This document shows positions 7,371 to 15,644 of a DNA stretch of 42,324 nt, one piece after another (position 1 is the stretch's first letter; each line of letters opens with the position of its first letter). This DNA is from an uncultured Robiginitomaculum sp. (GTDB lineage: Bacteria > Pseudomonadota > Alphaproteobacteria > Caulobacterales > Maricaulaceae). The position numbers and the translations under genes are program-made. The stretch is taken from NCBI GenBank assembly GCA_938010385.1, contig CALLVD010000034.1, positions 1 to 42,324 on the forward strand. The letters are read 5' to 3'. Below the pieces are notes generated by a model, which saw only the letters and a list, made by a program, of their open reading frames with translations, ran no database searches and was not told the DNA's origin.

Positions 7371-8932
7371 TGGCGATCCCGGAAATTCTCGCCCTGATGA
7401 TGTTTGCCTGCGTCTGCGGCGTACTGATGTGCGGCGTGCGCGTGGCCTTTGCACTGGCCGGAACCGGCCTTGTCTTTGCGGCGATAGGCGCGGCGAGCGG
7501 CTTGTTTGATACGGTCATTTTATTAAATCTGCCCGGACGCATTTACCCTATAATCACCCGCGAAATTCTTATCGCCGTGCCGCTCTTTGTCTTCATGGGC
7601 GTCATGCTGGAACGCTCCCAGTTGGCCGAAGATTTGCTGGAAGCCATGGGAGAGCTGTTCGGCCCCATGCGCGGCGGGCTCGGCGTTTCAGTCGTTATGG
7701 TCGGCGCGCTGCTCGCCGCCTCTACCGGAATTGTCGGGGCAACGGTGGTGACCATGGGGCTTTTGTCCCTGCCGACCATGCTGTCACGCGGCTACAGCCC
7801 GGCGCTCGCGTCAGGCTCTATCGCAGCCTCAGGCACGCTCGGGCAGATAATTCCGCCCTCTATCGTGCTGGTTATCCTCGGCGATCAAATGAGCAATGCT
7901 TACCAAGAAGCGCAGCGCAGCTACGGGCTTGAAGGCGGCGGCGTTATCTCTGTCGGTGATTTATTTGCGGCCGCGATTGTGCCGGGGCTGATTCTGATCG
8001 GGCTTTACGCCGCTTATATCTTTGCGGCCGGTTATTTTCGCCCGGCCTGCGCGCCGGCAACCGGCTGGCCAAAAGGCGTGACGGCCCGGACATTTATTCG
8101 CCGCATAGCCTTTGCCATGCTCCCGCCGATTATCTTGATTATTGCTGTGCTCGGCTCAATCCTGTCAGGATATGCCACGCCCACACGCGGCGCGGCCCTC
8201 GGCGCGCTGGGCGCGATTTTACTGGCGGCTTATAAACTCAGCCCCGACCAAAAATATGTCCGCCTTGGGGCGTGTCTGGCCGCGCTGGGATTTATACTGT
8301 TAATCGGCGCCGATTTAACCCCGGTCGATATTCGCCTGTCACAAGACGAATGGAGCGCATCCGAAATCGTGACCACAGCCATCGCCGTTTTCGGCGCAGG
8401 CTTAGTTTTGGCCGGCTCAGCCGCTGCGCTGTTTCAACTGCTGAAAACCGGCCATTTGGGCGATGTCTCCCGCTCGGCTATGCACATAACGGCCATGGTA
8501 TTTTTTATTCTCATCGGCGCGACCATATTCAGCTTGGTCTTTCGCGGTTTTGGCGGGGACGAAATGGTTGCCCATGCCTTGCAAAGCGCGCCGGGCGGAC
8601 AATGGGGAGCGCTGGCGCTGGTCATGCTGGTCATGTTCCTGCTTGGCTTCTTTTTGGACTTTATCGAGATTACGTTTGTTGTCGTGCCGCTGGTCGCGCC
8701 GGTGCTGCTGGCCATGGGCATGGATCCGATTTGGCTGGGCATTTTGATGGCGCTGAACCTGCAAACAAGCTTTTTAACGCCGCCCTTCGGCTTTGCCCTG
8801 TTTTACCTGCGCGGCGTTGCGCCGGCGGCGGTGAAAACAAGTGATATTTACAAGGGCGTGCTTCCGTTTATCGGCATCCAAATCTTTGTCATCTGCCTTA
8901 TTGCGGCCTTCCCCGGCTTGGTCATTCGCTAA
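7370..8932 (+). CDS. dctM: TRAP transporter large permease (DctM)
   Basis: Large membrane subunit with 520 residues and many hydrophobic segments. Family blocks include PLFVFMGVMLERSQLAEDLL, STGIVGATVVTMGLLSLPTM, SGTLGQIIPPSIVLV and, near the C-terminus, LQTSFLTPPFGFALFYLRG. It is about 90 residues longer than the common 425-residue DctM. The extra material lies around 290-380 and includes additional hydrophobic helices, as known for extended DctM proteins linked to TakP-like binding proteins. The start overlaps the dctQ stop by one base. It ends the run that begins with the SLC13 permease. Confidence 0.93.
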   Translation: MAIPEILALMMFACVCGVLMCGVRVAFALAGTGLVFAAIGAASGLFDTVILLNLPGRIYPIITREILIAVPLFVFMGVMLERSQLAEDLLEAMGELFGPMRGGLGVSVVMVGALLAASTGIVGATVVTMGLLSLPTMLSRGYSPALASGSIAASGTLGQIIPPSIVLVILGDQMSNAYQEAQRSYGLEGGGVISVGDLFAAAIVPGLILIGLYAAYIFAAGYFRPACAPATGWPKGVTARTFIRRIAFAMLPPIILIIAVLGSILSGYATPTRGAALGALGAILLAAYKLSPDQKYVRLGACLAALGFILLIGADLTPVDIRLSQDEWSASEIVTTAIAVFGAGLVLAGSAAALFQLLKTGHLGDVSRSAMHITAMVFFILIGATIFSLVFRGFGGDEMVAHALQSAPGGQWGALALVMLVMFLLGFFLDFIEITFVVVPLVAPVLLAMGMDPIWLGILMALNLQTSFLTPPFGFALFYLRGVAPAAVKTSDIYKGVLPFIGIQIFVICLIAAFPGLVIR

Positions 8933-8948
8933 GGTTTTATGACTGTAA

Positions 8949-8993
8949 TTGTAACGAATCTTTCATTGGCGCGGCCCCGCTTTATCGTTACAA
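8949..8993. promoter_or_regulatory. perfect 9-bp inverted repeat between dctM and the autotransporter
   Basis: TTGTAACGA (8949-8957) and its exact complement TCGTTACAA (8985-8993) flank 27 bases that contain a GC-rich core. No T-run follows, so it is not a classic terminator. It sits 56 bases before the preferred autotransporter start and may be a pair of operator half-sites or a structured leader. Confidence 0.4.
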
Positions 8994-9049
8994 GAGATTG
9001 ATTCATAATAAGCCGCCCTTGCGTGGCCACGATAAACTTGGGACATCAC

Positions 9050-12000
9050 ATGATGCACGTATCGCCTTCGCTCCGTCGCCGCCTTTTGATGACCGGCGCA
9101 CTGCCGGTTCTGGCCGCAGCCTTTTTGCCGGCCGCTTCTGCGCAAGTTGAGCTGACCGAACCGCAAACGGCCGGCGTTGAAACAGCAACAGCCGGCCCGG
9201 GCGGCACCCCGTCAGATGTCACCACAACAAGCGCGGCGACGATAAACCTGACAACGGCCGGGCCTGCTTTGACGCTGAACTCTGACAATGCGCTGTTCAG
9301 CGGGGGCGCAATCACGATTACCGATGTCGATAATGCCACCGGTATTTTGGTTGATACAAGCACGGCATTGACCGGCAGCCTTTCCGTCACCGGCAATGTT
9401 ACGATTGATGAGAGTTTTACGGCTACAGACGACGACAATGACCGCATTGTCGACGGTTCATTTGCTCAAGGCGAAGGCCGCACCGGGATTTTAATTTCCG
9501 GCGCAGATACGTTCACCGGCCCCGTCGATGTCGCCGCCACAAGCAGTATCCTTGTCGAAGGCAATAATTCTGCCGGCATTCGCGTTATGGAAGCGGCGGG
9601 TCTTGTCGGGGATGCCAACTTCCTGGGCCGGGTAAGCGCCATTGGTGATAATGTGCGCGGCGTTGATTTGCGCGCGCCCGTGACAGGCAATGCCACAATC
9701 GGCGGCTTTACCACCACGGCCACAGGCGTTGGGATAAACACAGTAACCGCGCTCGGCGAGGGCGCGAGCGCGGTTGACGTATCCGGCGATATTTCAGACC
9801 GGCTGACTGTGTCCGGGAATATCCGCAATACGGGTAATCGTAATCTTGCCAATGCGGGCCAGCCGATAAGACAACCGTCCGTTATTCGGGACTTATATGA
9901 CGCTGAAGATACTTTGGAAGCCGGCAACGCCGTCAATGTCAGCGGAAATGTCGGCGGCGGGATTTACCTGTCGAGCGCGCGCAATGCGGACGGCGTGGCC
10001 GTTGGCGCGACAACGATTTCACAAGTCGGTACAGCCGCCGCCGTCTTGATTGCGGGCAATGGCACGCCGATTATTGTCGGCCGCGTCGCCGATATTACGG
10101 ACAGTGCGGACGAAAACTTTGACGCTAATCTGCAATACAGCCTTGTAAACGAAGCCATCATTTCCGGCGCGAGCGTGCTTGATGATCGCGATGCCACGGG
10201 CCTTCGGATCGCAAACGCTGATTTGACAGACGGATTTATCAATATCGGACAAATTTCGTCTCAAAGCTATCGCGCCCCGGTCGCAGACGGTGATATGGCG
10301 GCAACAACGGATATAGCCGTTTCAACGGCTGTCAACATCGGCGCAGGCGCGACCTTGCCAGCTTTGCGCAATATAAATGCCATAGCCGCGACAACGACCG
10401 AGGCAGCCGATCGCGCCTATGCGGATGAAGACAATATTCTTGCCCCGAATACGCAACTGGCCAACGGTATTCTTATTGAGGCCGGCGCTAATGTGGCTGC
10501 GTTTGAAAATGCAGGCGTTCTGAGCAGTACGATTTCAGGGCGCAGCGGAACGGCGTACGCGCTTGTTGATCAGTCCGGCTCGCTGGCGGTTATTGACAAT
10601 CAGGGCATTATCCGCGCCGGCGGTTCAAACTCTGACCCGCAAGGCCTGCAAGATACAGAGTTTACGCTGGTCGCTGTGGACGTCAGCGCCAACACGTCCG
10701 GAATTACCCTGACGCAGTCTTTAATCGAAGATATTAACCCCGATGACGGCATTGATCCGCCGACGCCGCTGATTGAAGGCGATGTTCTGCTGGGCTCCGG
10801 CGCAGATACGGTCGATGTTCAAAGCGGCGCCGTTCTCGGCGGTATCCGCTTTGGCGACGGTGCTGATATTTTGACGATTGCTGAAGATGCCGCCGTCGGC
10901 GGCGCGCTGAATGACAGTGACGGCGATTTAACGCTGAACGTTGCCGGCTTACTGGGTCTGACGTCCACAAGCCCGCTGAACGCAAGGAAGGCTACGTTTA
11001 CGGAGACGTCAACCTTTACGCCGTTTATTGACGGTGATACCGGCGCAGCGTCGACATTGATGACATCGGGAACGGTTACGTTCGAAGACGGCGCATCAAT
11101 TGCACCGATTTTAGCAAATGTCGTGGGCGGGGATGATACGACATTCTTATTGGTAGACGCCGGGACATTGACCCTGAACGGCGACATTGCGACGCTTCAG
11201 CCTGCAACAGGGCCTTTTCTGTATAATACAGAAATCACCCGCCCGGCCGGGACCGAGACCTTGGTTGCGACACTGGGCCTGAAAACAACAGCCGAGCTTG
11301 GCCTCGACGGGCCGCAAACCGCAGCGTTTGGCAGTACATTTAATGCGATTTCGTCTGATGCCGGCCTCAGCAGCGCATTTGCCCGACTGACTGATCAGGC
11401 AAGTTTTAACGCCGCCTATAACCAACTTCTGCCGGACTTTAATGCCTCTGTTGCAAGGTTTGTTCACTCCAATACAGACGGCGCAACCGGCGCGGTCTCA
11501 ACGCATTTGAAAAATGCCCGCCTGTCTGACGTCAAGCCGGGCGGTGCGTGGATTGAAGAATTTGCTTATTTTGCGGATCGCGAATTAGCGGGCCTGTCTG
11601 AAGCTTATCGCGGCTACGGATTTGGTTTTGCGGGCGGTTTTGATACGGCTTTCGGCCCCTTCCACACCGCCGGCATTAACTTCGGCTACGCAGCGACGGA
11701 AGTCGAAGATGTCGTCGGCATGGACAGCCCCCTTGCCGTTCAGACATTCCAAACCGGCGTTTATGCAGGATGGGAGCGCGGCGGTCTGGGCGTCGATGTG
11801 TATGCAGGCGGGGGCTACAATAACATTGAGAGCAATCGCAGCGTCGAGATTGGGACGTTTGCCGGCACGACCCAAGCCGAATGGGGCGGCACGCATTTGA
11901 ATGCCTCACTGAGCGCCGGTTATGATTTTGCCTTCGGAGAGCGCTATTTCATGCGTCCGTCCGTCAATGTCAGCTATTTGACTCTGACAGAAGACTCCTA

Positions 12001-12388
12001 TGAAGAATCCGGGTCCGATGCGATCCGCTTCTCTGTCGATGAGCGCACATCAGACATCGGATCGGCGACAGCCATGCTGAACTTCGGCGCGAAATTCGAC
12101 GGAGATCGCATCTGGTGGAGCCCGGCCATTCGCGTCGGCCTCATCAATGATTTTGAAGGCTCAGGCATTTTAACCCGCGCCACCTATTTTGACTCGTCAA
12201 GCGCGAGCTTTGACCCGTCCGGCGCGATCACACTGGCCGGGCAAAACTTCCCGGACAGCGGCATTTTGTTTGGCTTGTCCATTGCGGCAGGCAGTAACTA
12301 TTCCAGCTTCGGTCTGGATTACGATGCGGATCTGCGTGACGGCTATAACCGTCACATTGCCCGCCTGGTGCTTCGCCTGCTTTTCTAA
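9050..12388 (+). CDS. autotransporter (type Va) with beta-helical passenger and C-terminal barrel
   Basis: Large surface protein of about 1112 residues. I chose the ATG at 9050, which has GGGA six bases upstream and is followed directly by a signal peptide with an arginine-rich start (PSLRRRLLMTGALPVLAAAF) and cleavage at ASA-Q. A GTG at 9023 would add nine residues. The central 750-800 residues are rich in Gly, Asn, Thr and Asp with recurring VSGNV, ITLTQS and GADILTI-type strands, as in a right-handed beta-helix. From about residue 840 a barrel follows (GGAWIEEFAYFADRE, then alternating strands) ending in LRLLF with terminal Phe, the BAM recognition signal. The passenger has no recognised enzymatic motif. 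Likely roles are adhesion or surface-layer formation, but none is shown. Confidence 0.9.
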   Translation: MMHVSPSLRRRLLMTGALPVLAAAFLPAASAQVELTEPQTAGVETATAGPGGTPSDVTTTSAATINLTTAGPALTLNSDNALFSGGAITITDVDNATGILVDTSTALTGSLSVTGNVTIDESFTATDDDNDRIVDGSFAQGEGRTGILISGADTFTGPVDVAATSSILVEGNNSAGIRVMEAAGLVGDANFLGRVSAIGDNVRGVDLRAPVTGNATIGGFTTTATGVGINTVTALGEGASAVDVSGDISDRLTVSGNIRNTGNRNLANAGQPIRQPSVIRDLYDAEDTLEAGNAVNVSGNVGGGIYLSSARNADGVAVGATTISQVGTAAAVLIAGNGTPIIVGRVADITDSADENFDANLQYSLVNEAIISGASVLDDRDATGLRIANADLTDGFINIGQISSQSYRAPVADGDMAATTDIAVSTAVNIGAGATLPALRNINAIAATTTEAADRAYADEDNILAPNTQLANGILIEAGANVAAFENAGVLSSTISGRSGTAYALVDQSGSLAVIDNQGIIRAGGSNSDPQGLQDTEFTLVAVDVSANTSGITLTQSLIEDINPDDGIDPPTPLIEGDVLLGSGADTVDVQSGAVLGGIRFGDGADILTIAEDAAVGGALNDSDGDLTLNVAGLLGLTSTSPLNARKATFTETSTFTPFIDGDTGAASTLMTSGTVTFEDGASIAPILANVVGGDDTTFLLVDAGTLTLNGDIATLQPATGPFLYNTEITRPAGTETLVATLGLKTTAELGLDGPQTAAFGSTFNAISSDAGLSSAFARLTDQASFNAAYNQLLPDFNASVARFVHSNTDGATGAVSTHLKNARLSDVKPGGAWIEEFAYFADRELAGLSEAYRGYGFGFAGGFDTAFGPFHTAGINFGYAATEVEDVVGMDSPLAVQTFQTGVYAGWERGGLGVDVYAGGGYNNIESNRSVEIGTFAGTTQAEWGGTHLNASLSAGYDFAFGERYFMRPSVNVSYLTLTEDSYEESGSDAIRFSVDERTSDIGSATAMLNFGAKFDGDRIWWSPAIRVGLINDFEGSGILTRATYFDSSSASFDPSGAITLAGQNFPDSGILFGLSIAAGSNYSSFGLDYDADLRDGYNRHIARLVLRLLF

Positions 12389-12408
12389 GCGGCAAGACTT
12401 TCCAATAT

Positions 12409-12438
12409 AAAAGCCCCGGCGATGACCGGGGCTTTTTT
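12409..12438. terminator. rho-independent terminator between convergent genes
   Basis: AAGCCCCGG, a six-base loop, then CCGGGGCTT and a T-run. The A-run on the left lets it act for both the autotransporter and the convergent VWA gene. Confidence 0.9.
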
Positions 12439-12457
12439 ATGCTTGAAGCGGCGGCAA

Positions 12458-13672
12458 CTATTGGGTGATTTCGAAATCAAAGCCTTTGCCTTTTGCTTGG
12501 CGCTTAACTGCATCGACCATGACATTGTCGAGCGTTCTAGTCTTTGCCATATCTTTGCGCTTATCGGCGACAAAGCGCTCGCGCTTACTTTCCAGCGTTT
12601 TTATCTCAGCTTGAATGGCTTGGCGCTCCGCTGCCTTTTCTTCGATAAAGGCTTTGCGGGCCTGCGCGTCCATGCCTTTCATGGCATCCGGCAATTCAGA
12701 ATCGTCCATGTTGATAATCGCTTCCGGCGCGGCGGCGTAGCCGTCGACCACATCCCAGCTCTCATTTTTATAAAGCGATGAGGATTTGGACTTCACCCGC
12801 TCCATTGCGCTCTTTTTTGAATAGCTTGATGCATTACTATCTTGGGCCACTTGCCGGGCGGCTTTTTGTGCGCCCATTGCGCCATAGCCCATATAGGTAG
12901 AATTGAGGCGGCGATTTAAATCGAGAATTTGATCATCATAAGGGCTATCAATATGGACTGATTTCACGTCCTGATCGATGGTCATATAAATACCGCCGCT
13001 GCATTCCGCGCCGTCTTTCCATTTACCGCGTATGCCCTTTTGCGAGTTCCCGCAATGAATGGTGTCAATCGTGACTCCGCTGCGGCGGGCGTGCTCACAG
13101 GCGGTTCGGTAGCTGACAGGGCCCTGCGTAAACGGCTCATTACCCGCAATGATAATCAGCTTTAAGTCATCGTCAAACTTGCTCCATTCCAGCTCTTTGA
13201 GCGCGGTATCAATGACCTGCCCTGCATGCTCGCTGCCGCCATTTGTGGTCAGCTTAAAAAGCGCCTCAGAGACGCTGTCCAGATCAGAGGTGAGCGGGAG
13301 AACCTGACGGATATAGCCTTTGGATATAGACAGGCTGTCATTGCCGTATTCATACAGCGCCAATTCCAAATGCGGGGCATGGCCGTCGCGGCGCGCCTCG
13401 GACAGTTCATTGACCAGCGACCATAATTGCGATTTTGCCTGATTAATCAGCCCGTCCATGGAATTACTTGTGTCGAGCAAAAGGGCCACCTGGATATAAT
13501 GGGCGTCCCGATTGGCCGGCGCAACGACCGGCGGACGGTCGGGTTTGGGCAAGGGATAGGGCCTCATCACGGTCGTTTCCGATGTGGGTTGCGGCCCGGC
13601 ATGCGCGCTGACGGCCCCCATAGCGACGCTAGCGCACAGCGCCGCTTTGAATAATCCGCGGATAAATGTCAT
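12458..13672 (-). CDS. exported von Willebrand factor A-domain protein
   Basis: A 404-residue protein with a signal peptide (MTFIRGLFKAALCASVAMGA, cleavage near AHA-G at 25) and a VWA domain at about 58-250. The metal-ion-dependent adhesion site is present: DTSNS (67-71), a Thr at 142/143 in LTTNGGSEH, and an Asp-less IIIAGNEPFTQGP strand. The C-terminal third is Lys/Arg/Glu-rich and probably helical (EEKAAERQAIQAEIKTLESK), likely a coiled coil. VWA proteins usually mediate Mg-dependent protein contacts, and no partner gene (MoxR, CoxE, TonB) is adjacent. It shares the 149-bp upstream region with the divergent ArsR-methyltransferase gene. The function is unknown. Confidence 0.85.
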   Translation of the reverse strand: MTFIRGLFKAALCASVAMGAVSAHAGPQPTSETTVMRPYPLPKPDRPPVVAPANRDAHYIQVALLLDTSNSMDGLINQAKSQLWSLVNELSEARRDGHAPHLELALYEYGNDSLSISKGYIRQVLPLTSDLDSVSEALFKLTTNGGSEHAGQVIDTALKELEWSKFDDDLKLIIIAGNEPFTQGPVSYRTACEHARRSGVTIDTIHCGNSQKGIRGKWKDGAECSGGIYMTIDQDVKSVHIDSPYDDQILDLNRRLNSTYMGYGAMGAQKAARQVAQDSNASSYSKKSAMERVKSKSSSLYKNESWDVVDGYAAAPEAIINMDDSELPDAMKGMDAQARKAFIEEKAAERQAIQAEIKTLESKRERFVADKRKDMAKTRTLDNVMVDAVKRQAKGKGFDFEITQ

Positions 13673-13763
13673 AATTCCCTCCTGATGTTATGGCTTGTTT
13701 GCAAATGGCAAGGCGAATAAGGCAGGTTTAAGGCGATAACTGCTATTTAGCCGGCCCAATAAA

Positions 13764-13787
13764 ATAAAGATATAATGATTTCTTTAT
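13764..13787. promoter_or_regulatory. candidate ArsR-family operator upstream of the ArsR-methyltransferase/metF operon
   Basis: ATAAAGA (13764-13770) and its exact complement TCTTTAT (13781-13787) are separated by ten AT-rich bases, the size of ArsR-family operators. It lies 34 bp before the ArsR-type start codon, so autoregulation of this gene and metF is likely. Two adjacent 9-nt repeats, ATAGCTGTG and ATAACTGTG, follow at about 13800-13817. Confidence 0.6.
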
Positions 13788-13821
13788 ATACATTGGCTGA
13801 TAGCTGTGATAACTGTGGCTT

Positions 13822-14778
13822 ATGGAAAACATTGCGACAGCCTTAAAAGCCCTCGGTCACCCGGAACGCCTGCGTATTTTGGCGCTGCTGTCGCGCGGTG
13901 ATTTAACGGTCAGTGAATTGACTCAAATACTGGGTCTGTCCCAACCGCGCGTCACGCAATATATTAAAACATTGGAATCCGCGGGCATTATTGAGCGCCT
14001 GAAAGAAGGCAGCTGGGTCTTCTCACGCCTGCGCCGCGGCAATGAAGTCATCACAGCCTTGGTGGCCACCACGCTGTCCGCCCTGCCCGCCGATGACAAA
14101 GACATCGCTTCGGATGCGCGCCGATTAACCGATGTGCGCGACGCCCGCGCCCAAGCGGCACAAGCCTTCTTTGCCCGCGTCGCCAATGATACGGAACACC
14201 CGGGATCTGAATATCTGCCGCGCGGCGATATAGAGACCCGCATGCGCGAGCTCGCCGGAGACGGGCCGTTTGACTATATGGTCGATTTAGGCACAGGCAC
14301 GGGGCGCATTTTAGAGATATTCGCTGACAGAACAGCGCGCGGCTCCGGCATTGACAGCAGTCCGGAAATGCTGCGTGTGGCGCGGCACAACCTTGAAGGC
14401 GATCATTTGCGTCACCTGACCGTTCGCCAAGGCGACCTGAACGCAACGCCGCTTGATACCGGCATTGCTGACTTTGTGACGCTGCACCAAGTCTTGCACT
14501 ATTTAGACAGGCCGGGCGACGCAATCCGCGAAGCTTCCAGATTGTTACAGCCCGGGGGGCGGCTTTTGATTGTCGATTTCGACAGCCATGACCGCGAAGA
14601 TTATCGCGATAAATTTGCCCACAGACGGCTTGGGTTTACCGACGGCGAGATTGCCGGCTGGATGGCCGATGTCGGCATTGATTTGACCGAAACCCGCAGC
14701 GAAATCCCGGCCGGAAACAGCCCCGCCGTCAAGCTTTGGCTGGGCCAAGCCCGGCGCACACAAAGGAACTTAGCATGA
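13822..14778 (+). CDS. ArsR-family regulator fused to a SAM-dependent methyltransferase domain (SahR-like)
   Basis: Cytosolic protein of 318 residues. Residues 1-85 form an ArsR winged helix (LKALGHPERLRILALLSRGD, then the recognition region SQPRVTQYIKTLESAGII) without the arsenic/metal cysteine motif. Residues 130-318 form a class I methyltransferase with the SAM loop VDLGTGTGRILEIF (154-167), GIDSSPEML (176-184) and LLQPGGRLLIVDF (241-253). Such fusions commonly sit beside methionine-cycle genes in alphaproteobacteria, and ArsR-family SahR is known to control ahcY, metF, metH and metK in response to S-adenosylhomocysteine. Here the stop overlaps the metF start (ATGA). I infer a regulator sensing SAM or SAH through its methyltransferase domain. 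True methyltransferase activity cannot be excluded. Confidence 0.85.
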   Translation: MENIATALKALGHPERLRILALLSRGDLTVSELTQILGLSQPRVTQYIKTLESAGIIERLKEGSWVFSRLRRGNEVITALVATTLSALPADDKDIASDARRLTDVRDARAQAAQAFFARVANDTEHPGSEYLPRGDIETRMRELAGDGPFDYMVDLGTGTGRILEIFADRTARGSGIDSSPEMLRVARHNLEGDHLRHLTVRQGDLNATPLDTGIADFVTLHQVLHYLDRPGDAIREASRLLQPGGRLLIVDFDSHDREDYRDKFAHRRLGFTDGEIAGWMADVGIDLTETRSEIPAGNSPAVKLWLGQARRTQRNLA

Positions 14779-15644
14779 GCGACATCAATATCAGCTATGA
14801 GTTTTTTCCGCCCAAATCTGAAGTCTCTTCGCGCAATTTGCTCAGCGTTGCCAAGAAGCTGAAACGGTTTGATCCGGCGTTTGTTTCCGTTACCTATGGC
14901 GCCGGCGGCACAACACAGGCGCGCACATTTGATGCGGTAAAAGACATAGCGCAGGCCGGCCTTAAAACGGCGGCGCACTTAACCTGTGTGGACGCAACGC
15001 AAGCCGAAATTGACGCGATTGTTGACGGTTATTACGACGCCGGCATCCGCAATATTGTTGCCCTGCGCGGTGACAGTCCCAACGGCATTGATAAAGCCTA
15101 TACCCCGACACCCGGCGGATATGCCTATGGCTCTGATCTGGTCGCCGGGATTAAATCGCGCCACGCCGATATGGATGTTTCTGTCAGCGCTTATCCCGAA
15201 CGTCACCCAGAAAGCGGTCACTGGGATGCAGAGATTGATAATTTAAAGCGTAAAGTCGATGCCGGAGCTGACCGCGCAATCACGCAATATTTTTTCAAGG
15301 CCGACACGTTTTTAAGCTTTGTTGATAAAGTCCGCGCGGCCGGCGTGGACCTTCCGATTGTGCCGGGCATTATGCTCCAGCCCAATTTTGAAGGCCTATG
15401 CAATATGAGCGCAAAGTGCGGGGTCGCCGTGCCGCCGGACGTCAGAGCGCGTTTTGACCGCGCCGCAGGCGATAAAGACGCGCTGAAAGATGAAACAACA
15501 GCCTTTGCGACCGGTCTTATTGAAGATTTGAAAGCCGGCGGCGTGAAAGACTTCCACCTCTATACGCTTAACAAATCAGCGATAGCGTCGACCGTAACCC
15601 GCGCGATTACGCCTGCGGCCCGCCGCGCAACACAAGCCGCTTAG
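14775..15644 (+). CDS. metF: 5,10-methylenetetrahydrofolate reductase
   Basis: Reduces methylene-THF to 5-methyl-THF with FAD, supplying the methyl group for methionine synthesis. The protein has 289 residues, a normal length. It shows YEFFPPK (8-14, with the catalytic Glu), SVTYGAGGTTQ, HLTCVD, ALRGDSP, YPERHPES and QYFFKADTFLSF. The start at 14775 overlaps the regulator's stop by four bases and has AGGA eight bases upstream. A longer frame from 14736 lies inside the regulator and is rejected. Its TAG interlocks with the stop of the convergent AsmA-like gene (TTAG), with no terminator between them. Confidence 0.95.
   Translation: MSDINISYEFFPPKSEVSSRNLLSVAKKLKRFDPAFVSVTYGAGGTTQARTFDAVKDIAQAGLKTAAHLTCVDATQAEIDAIVDGYYDAGIRNIVALRGDSPNGIDKAYTPTPGGYAYGSDLVAGIKSRHADMDVSVSAYPERHPESGHWDAEIDNLKRKVDAGADRAITQYFFKADTFLSFVDKVRAAGVDLPIVPGIMLQPNFEGLCNMSAKCGVAVPPDVRARFDRAAGDKDALKDETTAFATGLIEDLKAGGVKDFHLYTLNKSAIASTVTRAITPAARRATQAA

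Noticed and set aside
9023-9049. Upstream GTG start for the autotransporter
   Set aside because: It has a weaker ribosome site and places nine extra residues before a normal signal peptide.
13673-13821. SAM or SAH riboswitch upstream of the ArsR-metF operon
   Set aside because: The region is AT-rich with an operator-like dyad and lacks the stacked GC helices expected of such riboswitches.
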